A stretch of DNA of 64,000 nucleotides, from NCBI RefSeq assembly GCF_001574435.1, contig NZ_LOCN01000006.1, positions 135,638 to 199,637 of the forward strand, written 5' to 3'. Shown in pieces: positions 1 through 9,106 of the stretch. The notes below the pieces were generated by a model. That model made no database searches, had not been told where the DNA came from, and saw only the letters and a program-made list of their open reading frames with translations. A program made the position numbers and the translations under genes. The DNA comes from Moritella sp. JT01. Its GTDB lineage: Bacteria > Pseudomonadota > Gammaproteobacteria > Enterobacterales > Moritellaceae. How positions within the stretch are numbered: the first letter of the stretch is position 1; every line of letters begins with the position of its first letter.

Positions 1-1056
1 AACCACTTTTTCAAACAAGTTATGATATTCATTTTGTGCTAACTCTAGCGAATGTGTCTTCTCTCTGGCGAGTTCTTCAGCGCGTATGCGACGATATAGC
101 GAATGACGTAACAACAAGAGAAACAATGAAATGATTAAACCAATACCGATGACAATTAGCATGGGGCGAGATAGATACCACCAAGGCATAGGTGGACTTA
201 AATCAACAAACTGATATCGCAACTGCCAATTTGCATAATTTTGTGTAAAGTCAATTCGATACTCAGGCGTAGAGCGTTGTTGATGTAACGAAGTAAATAA
301 CAGCTCAGTATTTTGCAAACAGTCACGGTAGATCTCTAAACCAAGATTCTGCCTCTGGCTTAGTACTGGCCCTAAAAGAATTTCCATCGCAGCATCAAAG
401 TGAGTCATCGCACTTACATAGCCCCTCAATTCAGAACCTACCTCACCTTGATCATTCAAAGCAAAAACAGGTAATAACAACCTAACTTCAGGTGTTGTCG
501 CTTCATCAAGTGACATATTCTCACTGATCACTAACTGCAGACTATTATCCCGCGCTGCTAACACCATTCCCTCGCGAATACTATCGATATCTGCCAGATT
601 AATCCCCAAGGATAAACCATTCATCTGAGCCGAGGCCGAATAATAAATAGGGTAAAATACTTCACTTGTTCCAACTCGGCTAAAACGAAAATCAAAAATG
701 CCGGTATTAACAGCTTCCTTAATTAAATCCGGGGTTTGTTGCTGACTGGTTTTAGGAATCCACTCATACACAACAATACCGTAATCACTTAGCGATGACT
801 GAGCATTAAACTGATCAAACTGCTGGCGAGAAAGTTCAGGCTGGTAGGTCATCATACTGCGTAATGACACGAGGTGTTCCTGCAAAGCATCAAGATTACG
901 CTGAGCAGTGTCGAACGCTAGGCTAGCATGTTGATTCAGTTCCTCATAATCCCGTTCTTGCTCATTCTGCTGTAATTCCACATACAGAAAATATAAAGGA
1001 AACAACAACAAACTCATTGTTATAGACAACCATAAACGGATATTTTGTGCCAACAC
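1..1056 (-). CDS. CHASE-domain membrane signalling protein, N-terminal part (cut by window edge)
   Basis: Reading leftwards from GTG 1056 (or TTG 1053; there is no ATG, and an in-frame stop lies three codons upstream) the frame stays open for 352 codons to base 1. It shows a first membrane helix near residues 7-25 (LWLSITMSLLLFPLYFLYV), an extracytoplasmic sensor region, then a second helix near 295-318 followed by a charged linker (RAEELAREK). The sensor region has the CHASE-type stretch YEWIPKT and a later WQLRYQF. CHASE domains sense small ligands and sit in front of GGDEF/EAL, histidine kinase or PAS modules; the output domain lies beyond the edge, where a PAS-like NLFEKV begins. A Fur-box-like palindrome 49 bp upstream suggests iron control. 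Confidence 0.75.
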   Translation of the reverse strand, partial: MLAQNIRLWLSITMSLLLFPLYFLYVELQQNEQERDYEELNQHASLAFDTAQRNLDALQEHLVSLRSMMTYQPELSRQQFDQFNAQSSLSDYGIVVYEWIPKTSQQQTPDLIKEAVNTGIFDFRFSRVGTSEVFYPIYYSASAQMNGLSLGINLADIDSIREGMVLAARDNSLQLVISENMSLDEATTPEVRLLLPVFALNDQGEVGSELRGYVSAMTHFDAAMEILLGPVLSQRQNLGLEIYRDCLQNTELLFTSLHQQRSTPEYRIDFTQNYANWQLRYQFVDLSPPMPWWYLSRPMLIVIGIGLIISLFLLLLRHSLYRRIRAEELAREKTHSLELAQNEYHNLFEKVV

Positions 1057-1104
1057 TACAGATTACCTACTGGTTTAATACTCAAATCAGATATGCATTA
1101 TATT

Positions 1105-1123
1105 GATAATGAGAACGATTATC
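1105..1123. promoter_or_regulatory. Fur-box-like palindrome
   Basis: GATAATGAGAACGATTATC matches the 19-bp Fur consensus GATAATGATAATCATTATC at 16 of 19 positions. It sits inside a longer perfect inverted repeat, ATTGATAAT / ATTATCAAT with a 7-base spacer. It lies 49 bp upstream of the start of the leftward CHASE gene and beyond the stop of slt, so the CHASE gene is the likely target. Binding is inferred. Confidence 0.75.
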
Positions 1124-1296
1124 AATTGCGTCTGTGCATTTTAAACGAACTGACCAGCTTTGTTGTCCAACTAAATATTTCCTACTGATATGGTTAGGCG
1201 ATTCATTATAGTTATAGCTATTCGAAGTCATTTCAGTAAAATTTAACGTTGCGGTGACTCAGCATGCTCAATAGCATTACCAAGTTGTTCATCATA

Positions 1297-3246
1297 TTAA
1301 AAACGTGCATGGATCTCTTTAGGCGTAAGAAACTCAAGCGGTTTATCTAAGATATGCTGATAAATGACGTTATAGGCTAAAACATTTTTGACATAACGTC
1401 GGGTCTCTTTATAGGGAATGGCTTCGATCCAACTATCCATCGTTAAGCCTTGCTCTGCCCTGCCGTCTTTGCTGCCTTGCCAGCGGTCAACTCGATTCGG
1501 GCCCGCATTATATGCCGCAGTTGCCAGCACCCGATTCCCTTTATAGCGCTTAAGTAAGCTATCAAAATAGGCTGTACCTAACTGTACATTGATATCGCCA
1601 TCAGTTAATTGTGCTTTCTTCTTATAATTTTTCAACCCAATTTTCCGTGCGGTCTCTTTTGCCGTTTTCGGCATCAGTTGCATATAACCACGAGCCCCGA
1701 CCGGAGAATTAGCAGACTCGTCAAAAGAACTTTCCTGACGCGTAATGGCGTAAATATAGCTTGAATCGAGTTGATATCGAGCGGCATTAGCATAAAATAG
1801 CTGTGGTTTAGCGGCGGGGAAACGAATATTCAAGGCATCCCAACTTTTAGAAAGAATACTGGCAACGACCGAAAGATGAGCCCAACCTTTTTGGAAGGCA
1901 AATAAGCCTAACTGCCTTTGTAAATTGTTACTTTGATCGCTAATTAAAGCCCGCCACTCACGTTTAAGTAAATACCTATGTTGATGGAAATACAGTTCAT
2001 CAATATGTGTTAGTTGTGTTTGCAAATGATCTAAGCCTTGCTGCTGCAAGCTGACTATATTGGCATTAAACTGGTAATCTACACCTAATTTCTGCGCGGC
2101 CAAAAAACCGTAGTAATTACGCTCAGTCGCGATTTTTTGATAAAGTTTATCGGCCTGACTTTGTTGCTGTTTATTTTCCAATACCCGTGCTTGCCAATAC
2201 AACCATTTACTATCGAGTTGCTTAGTCTCGCTCAGCTGCGCCAGCCAATATTCTATATCGGCCCAATTATTAAATTTAATCGCATAACGGATCCTACGTT
2301 CCGTTAATGGTACATCCCCTAAAGCCGAAAGCGCTTTATCTAGCCAAGGTAACAACTTAGTTTCATTACGGATCATAATGCGCGATATAAGATATTTTTC
2401 TAATTTGATTTGCTCTGCCGATGTAAAATATTTTTTACGCTCATAAGTGAGATATGCATTTAATCCTAATTCAGTATCTTTTTTAGCAAGACGTTTAATG
2501 CTGGCAACTAAAAAATCGAGGCTAGCATACGCTTTGTTGTTAAATCGGGGGGTCTTAAATAAGGGGCTGTTTAATAACGTTGTTGGGGTTTTATGTAAGT
2601 CATATAACTGCTTAGCCAACAGTTTATTTTCCTTGTCCATTAAGGTGATTAAATAGGACATAAGGGATGTTTTATTATTCGCATAAGCTAAGTAAAAACG
2701 CTGAAAAATTAATGCCTGAGATATTTTCTTACTATTAAGATAATACTCCAAGACGCTATCACAGGCATTCGGCAAGGAAGATCCCGTTAACCAGGTTTTT
2801 TGCACATCAGTCCAAATTTCATCTGCTTGATCGGCCGCTAATCGCGCCTGAAAATGAAAGCATTTCAAGTCGAGTGAGTTGGGAAGTCGCGGATAAAAAG
2901 ACAGGTACTCACTCCAATATTGGTTTTTTGCTAAGTAATATAAATAACTTCGCTGTAGATCATAACTCACGCGACGATCAGGGTTATCCTTTATAAAAGA
3001 TTGCACTGCAAACAAACTGTTGCGGCTAAAGTGTGCTTTAAGCTGTTGGTATTCAAGTAGATAGGTTAATGGATATGCAGGAATAAGCTTTGTTTTTTGT
3101 AACGCTTTGGACCACATTTGTTGTGCTTGTAAGTCTACAACTTGCGTATACAGGCCTCTTTGCTGGCTCCACGTAAGCGAACTAGCTAAACTTGAAAATG
3201 AGAATAAAAACAAAGATATAAAAAATATTTTCATCGATTCGTCCAT
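1297..3246 (-). CDS. slt: Soluble lytic murein transglycosylase (Slt70 family)
   Basis: Periplasmic enzyme that cleaves the MurNAc-GlcNAc bond of peptidoglycan to give 1,6-anhydro-muropeptides. The protein is 649 residues, the usual Slt70 size. A signal peptide begins at Met5 (KIFFISLFLFSFSSLASS), so ATG 3234 is a good alternative start. A long alpha-superhelical region fills residues 30-450, and the SLT catalytic domain is at about 485-640. The catalytic Glu is E505 in AITRQESSF, followed by GARGYMQLMP and the AAYNAGPNRV motif. It is a single gene with no apparent operon partner here. Confidence 0.95.
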   Translation of the reverse strand: MDESMKIFFISLFLFSFSSLASSLTWSQQRGLYTQVVDLQAQQMWSKALQKTKLIPAYPLTYLLEYQQLKAHFSRNSLFAVQSFIKDNPDRRVSYDLQRSYLYYLAKNQYWSEYLSFYPRLPNSLDLKCFHFQARLAADQADEIWTDVQKTWLTGSSLPNACDSVLEYYLNSKKISQALIFQRFYLAYANNKTSLMSYLITLMDKENKLLAKQLYDLHKTPTTLLNSPLFKTPRFNNKAYASLDFLVASIKRLAKKDTELGLNAYLTYERKKYFTSAEQIKLEKYLISRIMIRNETKLLPWLDKALSALGDVPLTERRIRYAIKFNNWADIEYWLAQLSETKQLDSKWLYWQARVLENKQQQSQADKLYQKIATERNYYGFLAAQKLGVDYQFNANIVSLQQQGLDHLQTQLTHIDELYFHQHRYLLKREWRALISDQSNNLQRQLGLFAFQKGWAHLSVVASILSKSWDALNIRFPAAKPQLFYANAARYQLDSSYIYAITRQESSFDESANSPVGARGYMQLMPKTAKETARKIGLKNYKKKAQLTDGDINVQLGTAYFDSLLKRYKGNRVLATAAYNAGPNRVDRWQGSKDGRAEQGLTMDSWIEAIPYKETRRYVKNVLAYNVIYQHILDKPLEFLTPKEIHARF

Positions 3247-3362
3247 GAAACACTCTGCTTTAGCGCAGCTAACTAAACACCGATACTGTATGTAATCGGC
3301 TCTGTTCCTTTTTAGTGTCGGTGTTATTCAAAAAGTTCATTAATCCACAAAAATATAATGAC

Positions 3363-3433
3363 CTGACTCGAATGGCGTAAAGGGGGGGAAGCGCCTTAGT
3401 GCTTAAGCTTCAAAGGGTATGGTTCGCATTACA
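3363..3433 (+). repeat. Degenerate intergenic hairpin repeat, copy 1
   Basis: Contains a G-rich run between short complementary arms (GGCG / CGCC) followed by CTTAGTGCTTAAGCTTCAAAG and a GCATTAC tail. The second half resembles 12566-12625 and 21455-21520; the GGGGGGAAGC-CCTTAG part resembles 18741-18790. Family membership is by eye. Confidence 0.5.
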
Positions 3434-3803
3434 TAAAGTATGATGAAATTGACCAATTCTCAGCGAACGCTAATGGCGAAGTAAAAACCAATACCAAGAT
3501 CAAGTATTTCATCGATGCCCCTTTGGAAGCTAACAGAGTGCTATACGAACTGATGCCGCATAACCCCTTATAAACGGGAAAGACGAACGAATATAAATAT
3601 TGTGCTGCAGCCATCGAACCTTGAGTCCAAAGAATTATTTTCTTATACCCTTCATTCTGTGCTTGAAGAATAAGTTCGCTAAGTAATCTATGACCTAAAT
3701 TATTATTTCTATAGTCTTTTTTAACCGCAAGAAGATGAACTTCCACCTCATCTTCTTTTACCAATTTTCTAGCATTAGAAGTCGGGGGAACCATTACAAC
3801 CAT
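3429..3803 (-). pseudogene. GNAT acetyltransferase remnant fused to a signal-peptide-like tail
   Basis: The middle of the 124-residue reading frame is a GNAT core: VEVHLLAVKKDYRNNNLG (a degenerate acetyl-CoA loop) followed by LLSELILQAQNEGYKKIILWT. The N-terminal strands expected for GNAT enzymes are missing; reading upstream of the ATG gives only about a dozen more codons before a stop. The C-terminal half of the fold is also lost after YLYS. The last 27 residues start at an internal Met (ATG 3512) and look like an unrelated secretion signal (KYLILVLVFTSPLAFA). The most likely reading is two truncated genes joined by a deletion. No function is expected. Confidence 0.6.
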
Positions 3804-4036
3804 CCCTGCTTGCCCATCCCCACATCCTGTATCGCTTCCCTTTTATAAATAAGCCCATTAATCGACTAATAGAGAGAAGGCGGCAATGCCTTTTATTGTT
3901 AAATACAGCATTAATTATTCCGATACAAGCAGATAGATTTATTGGAGGTCAATGTAGATACTTTTTTATTCGACTTAGTATTGATAGAAACTATACGACC
4001 GTCGTTGCTTGCTGTATTAAAATTTAACGAATATCT

Positions 4037-4066
4037 AAGTACCACTACTGGACAGTAGTGGTACTT
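4037..4066 (-). terminator. Perfect 30-bp palindrome downstream of the lipase gene
   Basis: AAGTACCACTACTG and CAGTAGTGGTACTT are exact reverse complements separated by GA. The element lies 38 bp past the lipase stop. There is no T-run after the stem on either strand, so it may act as a transcript-end stabiliser or weak terminator rather than a classic intrinsic terminator. Confidence 0.55.
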
Positions 4067-4103
4067 AATGGTGGCAGAGCTACCCTTGTTAATCAGCCGA
4101 GTA

Positions 4104-5117
4104 TTACAGCTGCCCAGCAAACAATTCGAACACGGGGATTTCATTGTCATCTAGCATGCCCATGGCTTCGGGATAGCCAACCACATGCTGGTATATACCT
4201 TGTGCCAAATAGTTATACAACAAAGGCTTAAATCGACCTTGTATAGGCTCAGCGTCAGCCTCAATTTGTTGATAGCCTTTACGCCACGACAAGGCTAGCA
4301 TGGCCGAGATCATGCCAATCACAAGCGGCCCAGGCAGCAGAAAATCGGACTTGTATAACAAGAACAACTTGCGCAAAGACTTTTGATTCCAGGCATGGGG
4401 GGCTACATCTAAGGAGTTAGCCACACGAATACACTCGCCCTCTGCAAAGCGCTGATCGGAATACGTAGCGAAGTCTTTATTACCTGCGGAAGGGCCCGCA
4501 AAAGCAACCGTCGATATTTTTGCGCTCTCAGGCAATTTTTCGCCCTGGATATCCTTCAGCCACAAAGCCAGTGTCGGCGCTAAAGCACCACCCAGACTGT
4601 GCCCCGTCACGCAGATATCAACGGCGTCTTTACCCTCAATGTCGCCCTGTAAAAATTCTAATAAGCTCTTACCCTCTCCAGGTACGCCGGGTTCCGCAAT
4701 CATTTCCTGTAACTTGGTTATGCCAATTCCAATGCTCTTAGAAATTTTGGGTTTCAACTTAGCTGCAGGTTTTCCGTACTGCCACGGCACCATGCTAGCC
4801 ACTTGAAAATCTTCTATTAACCAGTCTTTCAGCCCCACCGGGTTAGTGCCGCGTATGCCTATAACATAACGTGACGGATCTTTAATATTGCGCACCAGGT
4901 ACATTAAGTTGTCATCAAACAAGGCAAGGTCGAAGATAAATACTCCCGGCCCCCAGACCAACTCCCATTCATCTTTAACAGGTGCCCAGCTGGTTAAGGC
5001 ATGCTTAATATCTTTCTCAATTTTTTGAGCATTACACTTATCGGGACCAATTAAATCAAATCCATAGTAAGACATATAAGCAAAGGCCAACATGGTTTGG
5101 CTTTTTGAATAACTCAT
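4104..5117 (-). CDS. Class 3 (fungal-type) lipase
   Basis: A 337-residue alpha/beta hydrolase of the lipase 3 family, expected to release fatty acids from acylglycerols or phospholipids. The nucleophile elbow is TGHSLGG with Ser174. Family alignment by eye suggests Asp237 in NSLDVAP and His311 in QHVVGY as the rest of the triad. The block YVIGIRGTN upstream is the usual oxyanion strand. No signal peptide is visible, so it is probably cytosolic or exported by another route. Start chosen for the AAAGGA ribosome site. It follows the lipoxygenase-like gene by 78 bp in the same direction, so the two likely form an operon: lipase supplies free polyunsaturated acid and the partner oxidises it (inference). 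A frameshifted paralogue lies at 8497-9040. Confidence 0.9.
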   Translation of the reverse strand: MSYSKSQTMLAFAYMSYYGFDLIGPDKCNAQKIEKDIKHALTSWAPVKDEWELVWGPGVFIFDLALFDDNLMYLVRNIKDPSRYVIGIRGTNPVGLKDWLIEDFQVASMVPWQYGKPAAKLKPKISKSIGIGITKLQEMIAEPGVPGEGKSLLEFLQGDIEGKDAVDICVTGHSLGGALAPTLALWLKDIQGEKLPESAKISTVAFAGPSAGNKDFATYSDQRFAEGECIRVANSLDVAPHAWNQKSLRKLFLLYKSDFLLPGPLVIGMISAMLALSWRKGYQQIEADAEPIQGRFKPLLYNYLAQGIYQHVVGYPEAMGMLDDNEIPVFELFAGQL

Positions 5118-5195
5118 GATCTATTTCCTTTTCATTCGGCACGGTAAACCCGCCATCAAGCAAATGCTTAACAGAGGGACTTATTACCGCGTTAA

Positions 5196-7874
5196 TTAAT
5201 AACCAGGTCCGGTATGCAGTACTGAGGGTACTGAACGGAAATAGTTGTAGTTGTGCTGCTTATCTTCTTCCGTAGTAGTCCACTCCGTCTCTAACTTAGC
5301 AAGATCTTCTTGCAGCTGGTCAAACACCTTGTGCATGTCGTCCTTATACTTCGCATCGACACCATTGAGCAGGTTAGTAAAGTCACCTTGCAGTAGCGTG
5401 AATCTAGCCTTGCCGGTTGCCAATGCCACGAATGCCAAAGAGCGCCATTCATTAATAGCGGAGGTGCCGCCATCCATAGGCACTTGAACCTTACTAATGC
5501 GAGGGTCCAGAGCCGCACGTATACCCGTTGTGCCATAAACTTGGTGACGAACAACCGTGTGGTGAATTGTGTCCGAAGCAAAGCGTGCAACACCCGCCTT
5601 AGTCTGGAAGCCCTCGTAACGCGCAGGTAAACCCTTGATCAAGACTTGTAACAAGCCAGCGTGGAAATCTTGCAAGTACTTATCCGCTTGTACCGCTGCG
5701 TCATCCGTATAAATGATATCGATCAATGCAGTGGTATAGCCATTCCAAATTTTAGCGTAATCTAACTCCCACTTAATACAGGCATTCGGCAATAGCTCGC
5801 CGGGCTTACCCGCAGAATCCTGCATAGTCAGCATCGCAGTACGCGCTTCAAAATCTTCATCTGCGCCATACTCGAAGTTGGAGTAGCAGTCGTTTAAGTG
5901 ATTCACCAAGCTATCATGGGTGGTCGCAAAAACTTGACTAAACACCGCGCCCTCTTGAACCAAGTGCTCGGTAGTAATTTCTTCCGCCAACTCGTGGGCA
6001 AAGAAGTGTAAATACATGAACGTTCTGAATGGGTGCGCCCACTGCCCTTGTGCCTCAAAGGCGTCATGCATAGCCACTTCAACCAGGTTATAAGTCATAT
6101 GTATTTCAGCCAAGTGCTTACCGCTGATCACTTGATAATACATAGACGCTAATACCAAGCTTTCCGCACGACGGAAGCTAGGACTGCGCGGATCGACTGG
6201 CAATACATCAGTGGAGTGAGGCGCCACTACAGAAATCAATTCCAAACACTTCTTTGTGCTGTTTACTTTAAAGTAAGCCGCACCACCATAGGACTCATAA
6301 TCAGGCTTGGTTTCATAGTTTTCTAAGAAGCGGAAATCAATGGTCAACATACCCTCGCCCATTTCTGGAGCAGGCTTTAAGAAAGGCGATGCCACACCAG
6401 ACTCGGCTAAGTACGCCAACAGCTGACCTTCTTTAAAAGCGGCAATAACAGGCTCAGGCGCTGTGTCCATCTTGCCGCCGTCGGGTAGATGTAAACCAAA
6501 TATTTTCTTCGTAAACAAGCCCGGCCAGTATTCAGAACCGTCGCTCCAAATAGCCATACGCTTCTTATTGGTCAAGGGGATTTTAACATTCGCCTGAGGC
6601 AGGTAGTGATCCAGTATTGCCATGACAGAAAAAGCCGCCCTTGCCGTCTTTATCAATTTTTTAAACAGCGTGACTGATTCCTCGATATTAACAACGGCAG
6701 GAATACTCAAACGCTGCAGTAAAAACTCGGGGTGTGCCTGGTAGTATGGCTTCAGCTTAGTCTTTTCAGGTGGCTTTTTCCCACCATAAACTTCCGTCAA
6801 ATTAAGCGGATGAGGGAAACGATTAGCACTAACCAAAAAGAAGTACAGCGGCGACCAGATCGTATTACTCAGCATCACTAGGAAACCACCTAGCGTCTTC
6901 GGCAATAATACCGCCGTTAACACCAGGCCGGCAATACAGGCACCCATAAAGCTCCACAAGACCAAAGAGCCCTCTGGTAACGCCACTGCAACTGACTGAG
7001 AAAAGCTAATGTCCGCAGCGGTCACGTTTAAGATTGCGCTGTACAGTAAAACACCAGAGATCGAACTAATCGTATGAAAGGCTGTGCTCTTCCAGGGAGT
7101 AGCGGTACCGATCAACAATGCCGTTAGCTGCAATGCAGCCTGTCCCACTAGCAACCACGCAATGATTTCTCCGCCTGCAGGTATTGTACCGGTGAGCACC
7201 ATGATTATTTGAGCAACCTGAATACCCGCCAGCGCGAATGCCACAAGGGCCTGTGCACCGCCAAAGAACAAGGCGAAACCCAAACCAAAGCAGGCGCCGC
7301 CCGCAAGATAGAGCATGGTAAAGCGCATGTCTGCATGAGTCACAACCATACAAGTAATAAAGAAGAAGATGGTAGTAACCACAGGGGCTAAATTTAATAG
7401 GCGAAGATTTAAAATGAATACGCCAAACTTAGTTCGCGTTTGCTGAAAGGCGTGACCGCTCAGTAACAAACCCAGTTCAAACAACATACCCAAAACACTA
7501 CCGATGATAGTGAACAAGAAAGGCACCCACGTCCACGCGGCCATATTCGCCCCAGCCTGAGGTGGTTTCAAAAAGGTAAACAAATCACCCACCCAAGCCA
7601 AGCCTGTAACAGCGGGATTGAACAGCTGAATAAACATAATGCTAGACAGCGTTGCCATAAACAACAAACTCAATATAGAAAAAATTGAGGGCAAGATTGC
7701 ATAGGTAGGCTGTTCTGGTTTTTGAAAGCGGACTTCATCCGCATATTGAATAGGTATGGGGGTAGGTATAGGTGATCTTTTTATTTGTCTGACGACCTCG
7801 TTACCGACTCTTTTAATGGATGCAGAATCCTGTCCCGCATCATCCTTCAGTTGAACTGCAGTTTCATTTTTCAT
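5196..7874 (-). CDS. Multi-spanning membrane protein with C-terminal lipoxygenase-like domain
   Basis: 892 residues. Residues 57-350 hold about nine hydrophobic helices. From about 375 to the end there is a soluble domain with the lipoxygenase layout: an HX4H pair (His587, His592 in HLAEIH) followed by an HPF motif (His614-Pro615) at the usual spacing, then a distal helix with HHTVVRH (His771, His772, His777) and the C-terminal block NYFRSVPSVLHTGPGY. In lipoxygenases iron is bound by HX4H, a third His, an Asn/His four residues later, and the carboxylate of a C-terminal Ile. Here position +4 from His772 is Arg776 and the last residue is Tyr892, so the metal site is divergent. Ordinary bacterial lipoxygenases lack such a membrane domain. 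Ribosome site AAAAAGGA precedes the ATG. Lipase gene follows in the same direction. Activity is uncertain. Confidence 0.7.
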   Translation of the reverse strand: MKNETAVQLKDDAGQDSASIKRVGNEVVRQIKRSPIPTPIPIQYADEVRFQKPEQPTYAILPSIFSILSLLFMATLSSIMFIQLFNPAVTGLAWVGDLFTFLKPPQAGANMAAWTWVPFLFTIIGSVLGMLFELGLLLSGHAFQQTRTKFGVFILNLRLLNLAPVVTTIFFFITCMVVTHADMRFTMLYLAGGACFGLGFALFFGGAQALVAFALAGIQVAQIIMVLTGTIPAGGEIIAWLLVGQAALQLTALLIGTATPWKSTAFHTISSISGVLLYSAILNVTAADISFSQSVAVALPEGSLVLWSFMGACIAGLVLTAVLLPKTLGGFLVMLSNTIWSPLYFFLVSANRFPHPLNLTEVYGGKKPPEKTKLKPYYQAHPEFLLQRLSIPAVVNIEESVTLFKKLIKTARAAFSVMAILDHYLPQANVKIPLTNKKRMAIWSDGSEYWPGLFTKKIFGLHLPDGGKMDTAPEPVIAAFKEGQLLAYLAESGVASPFLKPAPEMGEGMLTIDFRFLENYETKPDYESYGGAAYFKVNSTKKCLELISVVAPHSTDVLPVDPRSPSFRRAESLVLASMYYQVISGKHLAEIHMTYNLVEVAMHDAFEAQGQWAHPFRTFMYLHFFAHELAEEITTEHLVQEGAVFSQVFATTHDSLVNHLNDCYSNFEYGADEDFEARTAMLTMQDSAGKPGELLPNACIKWELDYAKIWNGYTTALIDIIYTDDAAVQADKYLQDFHAGLLQVLIKGLPARYEGFQTKAGVARFASDTIHHTVVRHQVYGTTGIRAALDPRISKVQVPMDGGTSAINEWRSLAFVALATGKARFTLLQGDFTNLLNGVDAKYKDDMHKVFDQLQEDLAKLETEWTTTEEDKQHNYNYFRSVPSVLHTGPGY

Positions 7875-8496
7875 ATTAGTCCTTTTTGCTTATTTATTAT
7901 TTAAGTGAGAGTTTTATCCGACATTCCGCACGTAGTTTTGGTGAATTTCGAAGGAATTGCCTACACGTTCGTAAAAGATACGATTGTTGCCCATGATGGA
8001 TTTTTAAATGTGAATAAGAATGTAATATGAAATTTAAGCAATGTACCACCTCATCAATAATTCAGAAGAAAGACAATATTAATATGGCATGGAAACTTTT
8101 TAATATTCAATAAGTAGTAATTATAATTATACTGATTGTGATCTACTCACCAATAAGTATAATTATTTAGGGGTGCGGTACGTAGGTTTTATAATTATTA
8201 CTAACAAAAAACTGGGATTACCGTAGTAGAAAATGAAGATCAGCAGCCAATACTTTTTTATATTTCAGCGTACAACTGCGCATAAAAATAACGATTAATA
8301 ACTTTCTTACTATCGTGATGGCGCAGAGTTTAACTTCAAATAAAACGAGCGTCTGTAGGGTAATTACCTGACAGACTTTTTGTTTTTTATAGCTTATGCG
8401 GTCTAAAAAATCAGCATCTAGCTATTGTCATCATTGTTTTTATTATTGTTTTTATTATAGACTCACCATGAAATATAAATCCAAAAGGACTGGAAC
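7875..8496. other. 622-bp divergent gene-free region
   Basis: Very AT-rich, lying between the leftward lipoxygenase-like gene and the rightward lipase pseudogene. No coding frame is supported. It must carry the promoters for both directions. It also holds a rightward intrinsic terminator at 8351-8388 with no gene in front of it. Confidence 0.6.
8351..8388 (+). terminator. Orphan intrinsic terminator (possible sRNA 3' end or leader attenuator)
   Basis: Stem GTCTGT / ACAGAC encloses a second pairing GGTAATTACC and is followed by TTTTTGTTTTTT. This is a strong rho-independent terminator for rightward transcription. No coding gene precedes it on this strand, so it ends either a small RNA or the leader of the lipase pseudogene. 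Confidence 0.7.
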
Positions 8497-9040
8497 ATGA
8501 GCAACCTCATTGATATCACCACCGCACGTCAAACGGTTGTCACACTCGCCTATTTAGCCTACGCAGGCGAGACACTAGAAAAACCCCTGCCCGGCGACCA
8601 GTCTATCGATGAATCCATCGCCAAGATGATCAACTACACAATCCCTAATTAAGCGTATTGCAAGATACCCAGCAACAAGCGGATTTGCGTGTTATTTGGG
8701 GCCCAGTGAGCTATACCTTTGAACTCACCAAGCTACAAGACAATATGATGTATGTGGCGCAGTCTATTTCCAAGCCATCCGAATATGTAATGGCTATTCG
8801 CGGCACCAATGGCACAGCCATTTGGGATTGGATAGAAGAATACTTTAGAGTATTAGAAAAAGAAAAGTGGAAGCTGCCCGCTGGAAAAGCAGCCCAGGGC
8901 ACGCCGAAAATATCCAAAGCAACCGACATAGGTTTAGATGCCTTGTTAAATAAAATGACGCCCGCCTCCGGCTGGGAAAGGAGGCACTGAAGCAGCTCCC
9001 TGAACTATATAGCAGTATCGGTATAAAGATGGATTTCAAG
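8497..9040 (+). pseudogene. Class 3 lipase pseudogene (paralogue of 4104-5117)
   Basis: A good ribosome site (AAAAGGA) precedes ATG 8497. The first frame gives 51 residues (MSNLIDITTARQTVVTLAYL...) that match the N-terminus of the lipase at 4104-5117 (AFAYMSYYG) and stops at 8650. The homology resumes one frame over from 8658 with VIWGPVSYTFELTKLQDNMMY and YVMAIRGTNG, parallel to LVWGPGVFIFDLALFDDNLMY and YVIGIRGTN of the intact copy. It stops again at 8988, and a third frame continues GKEALKQLPEL, like GKSLLEFLQ. The Ser-containing GHSLGG region is absent: homology ends before the IS66 remnant. At least two frameshifts plus a truncation make it non-functional. Confidence 0.85.
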
Positions 9041-9106
9041 CTAAAAATAATGCGTGGCTGTCAGATTTAAGAACTGCTGTGTGTTCTGCTACCTGCCAAT
9101 TAAAAC

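Noticed and set aside
3911..4150. 79-residue leftward frame overlapping the lipase 3' end
   Set aside because: Starts inside the lipase gene in another frame, spans the palindrome, no domain or ribosome site.
5291..5593. 100-residue frame inside the lipoxygenase-like gene
   Set aside because: Shadow in another frame of a gene with clear homology.
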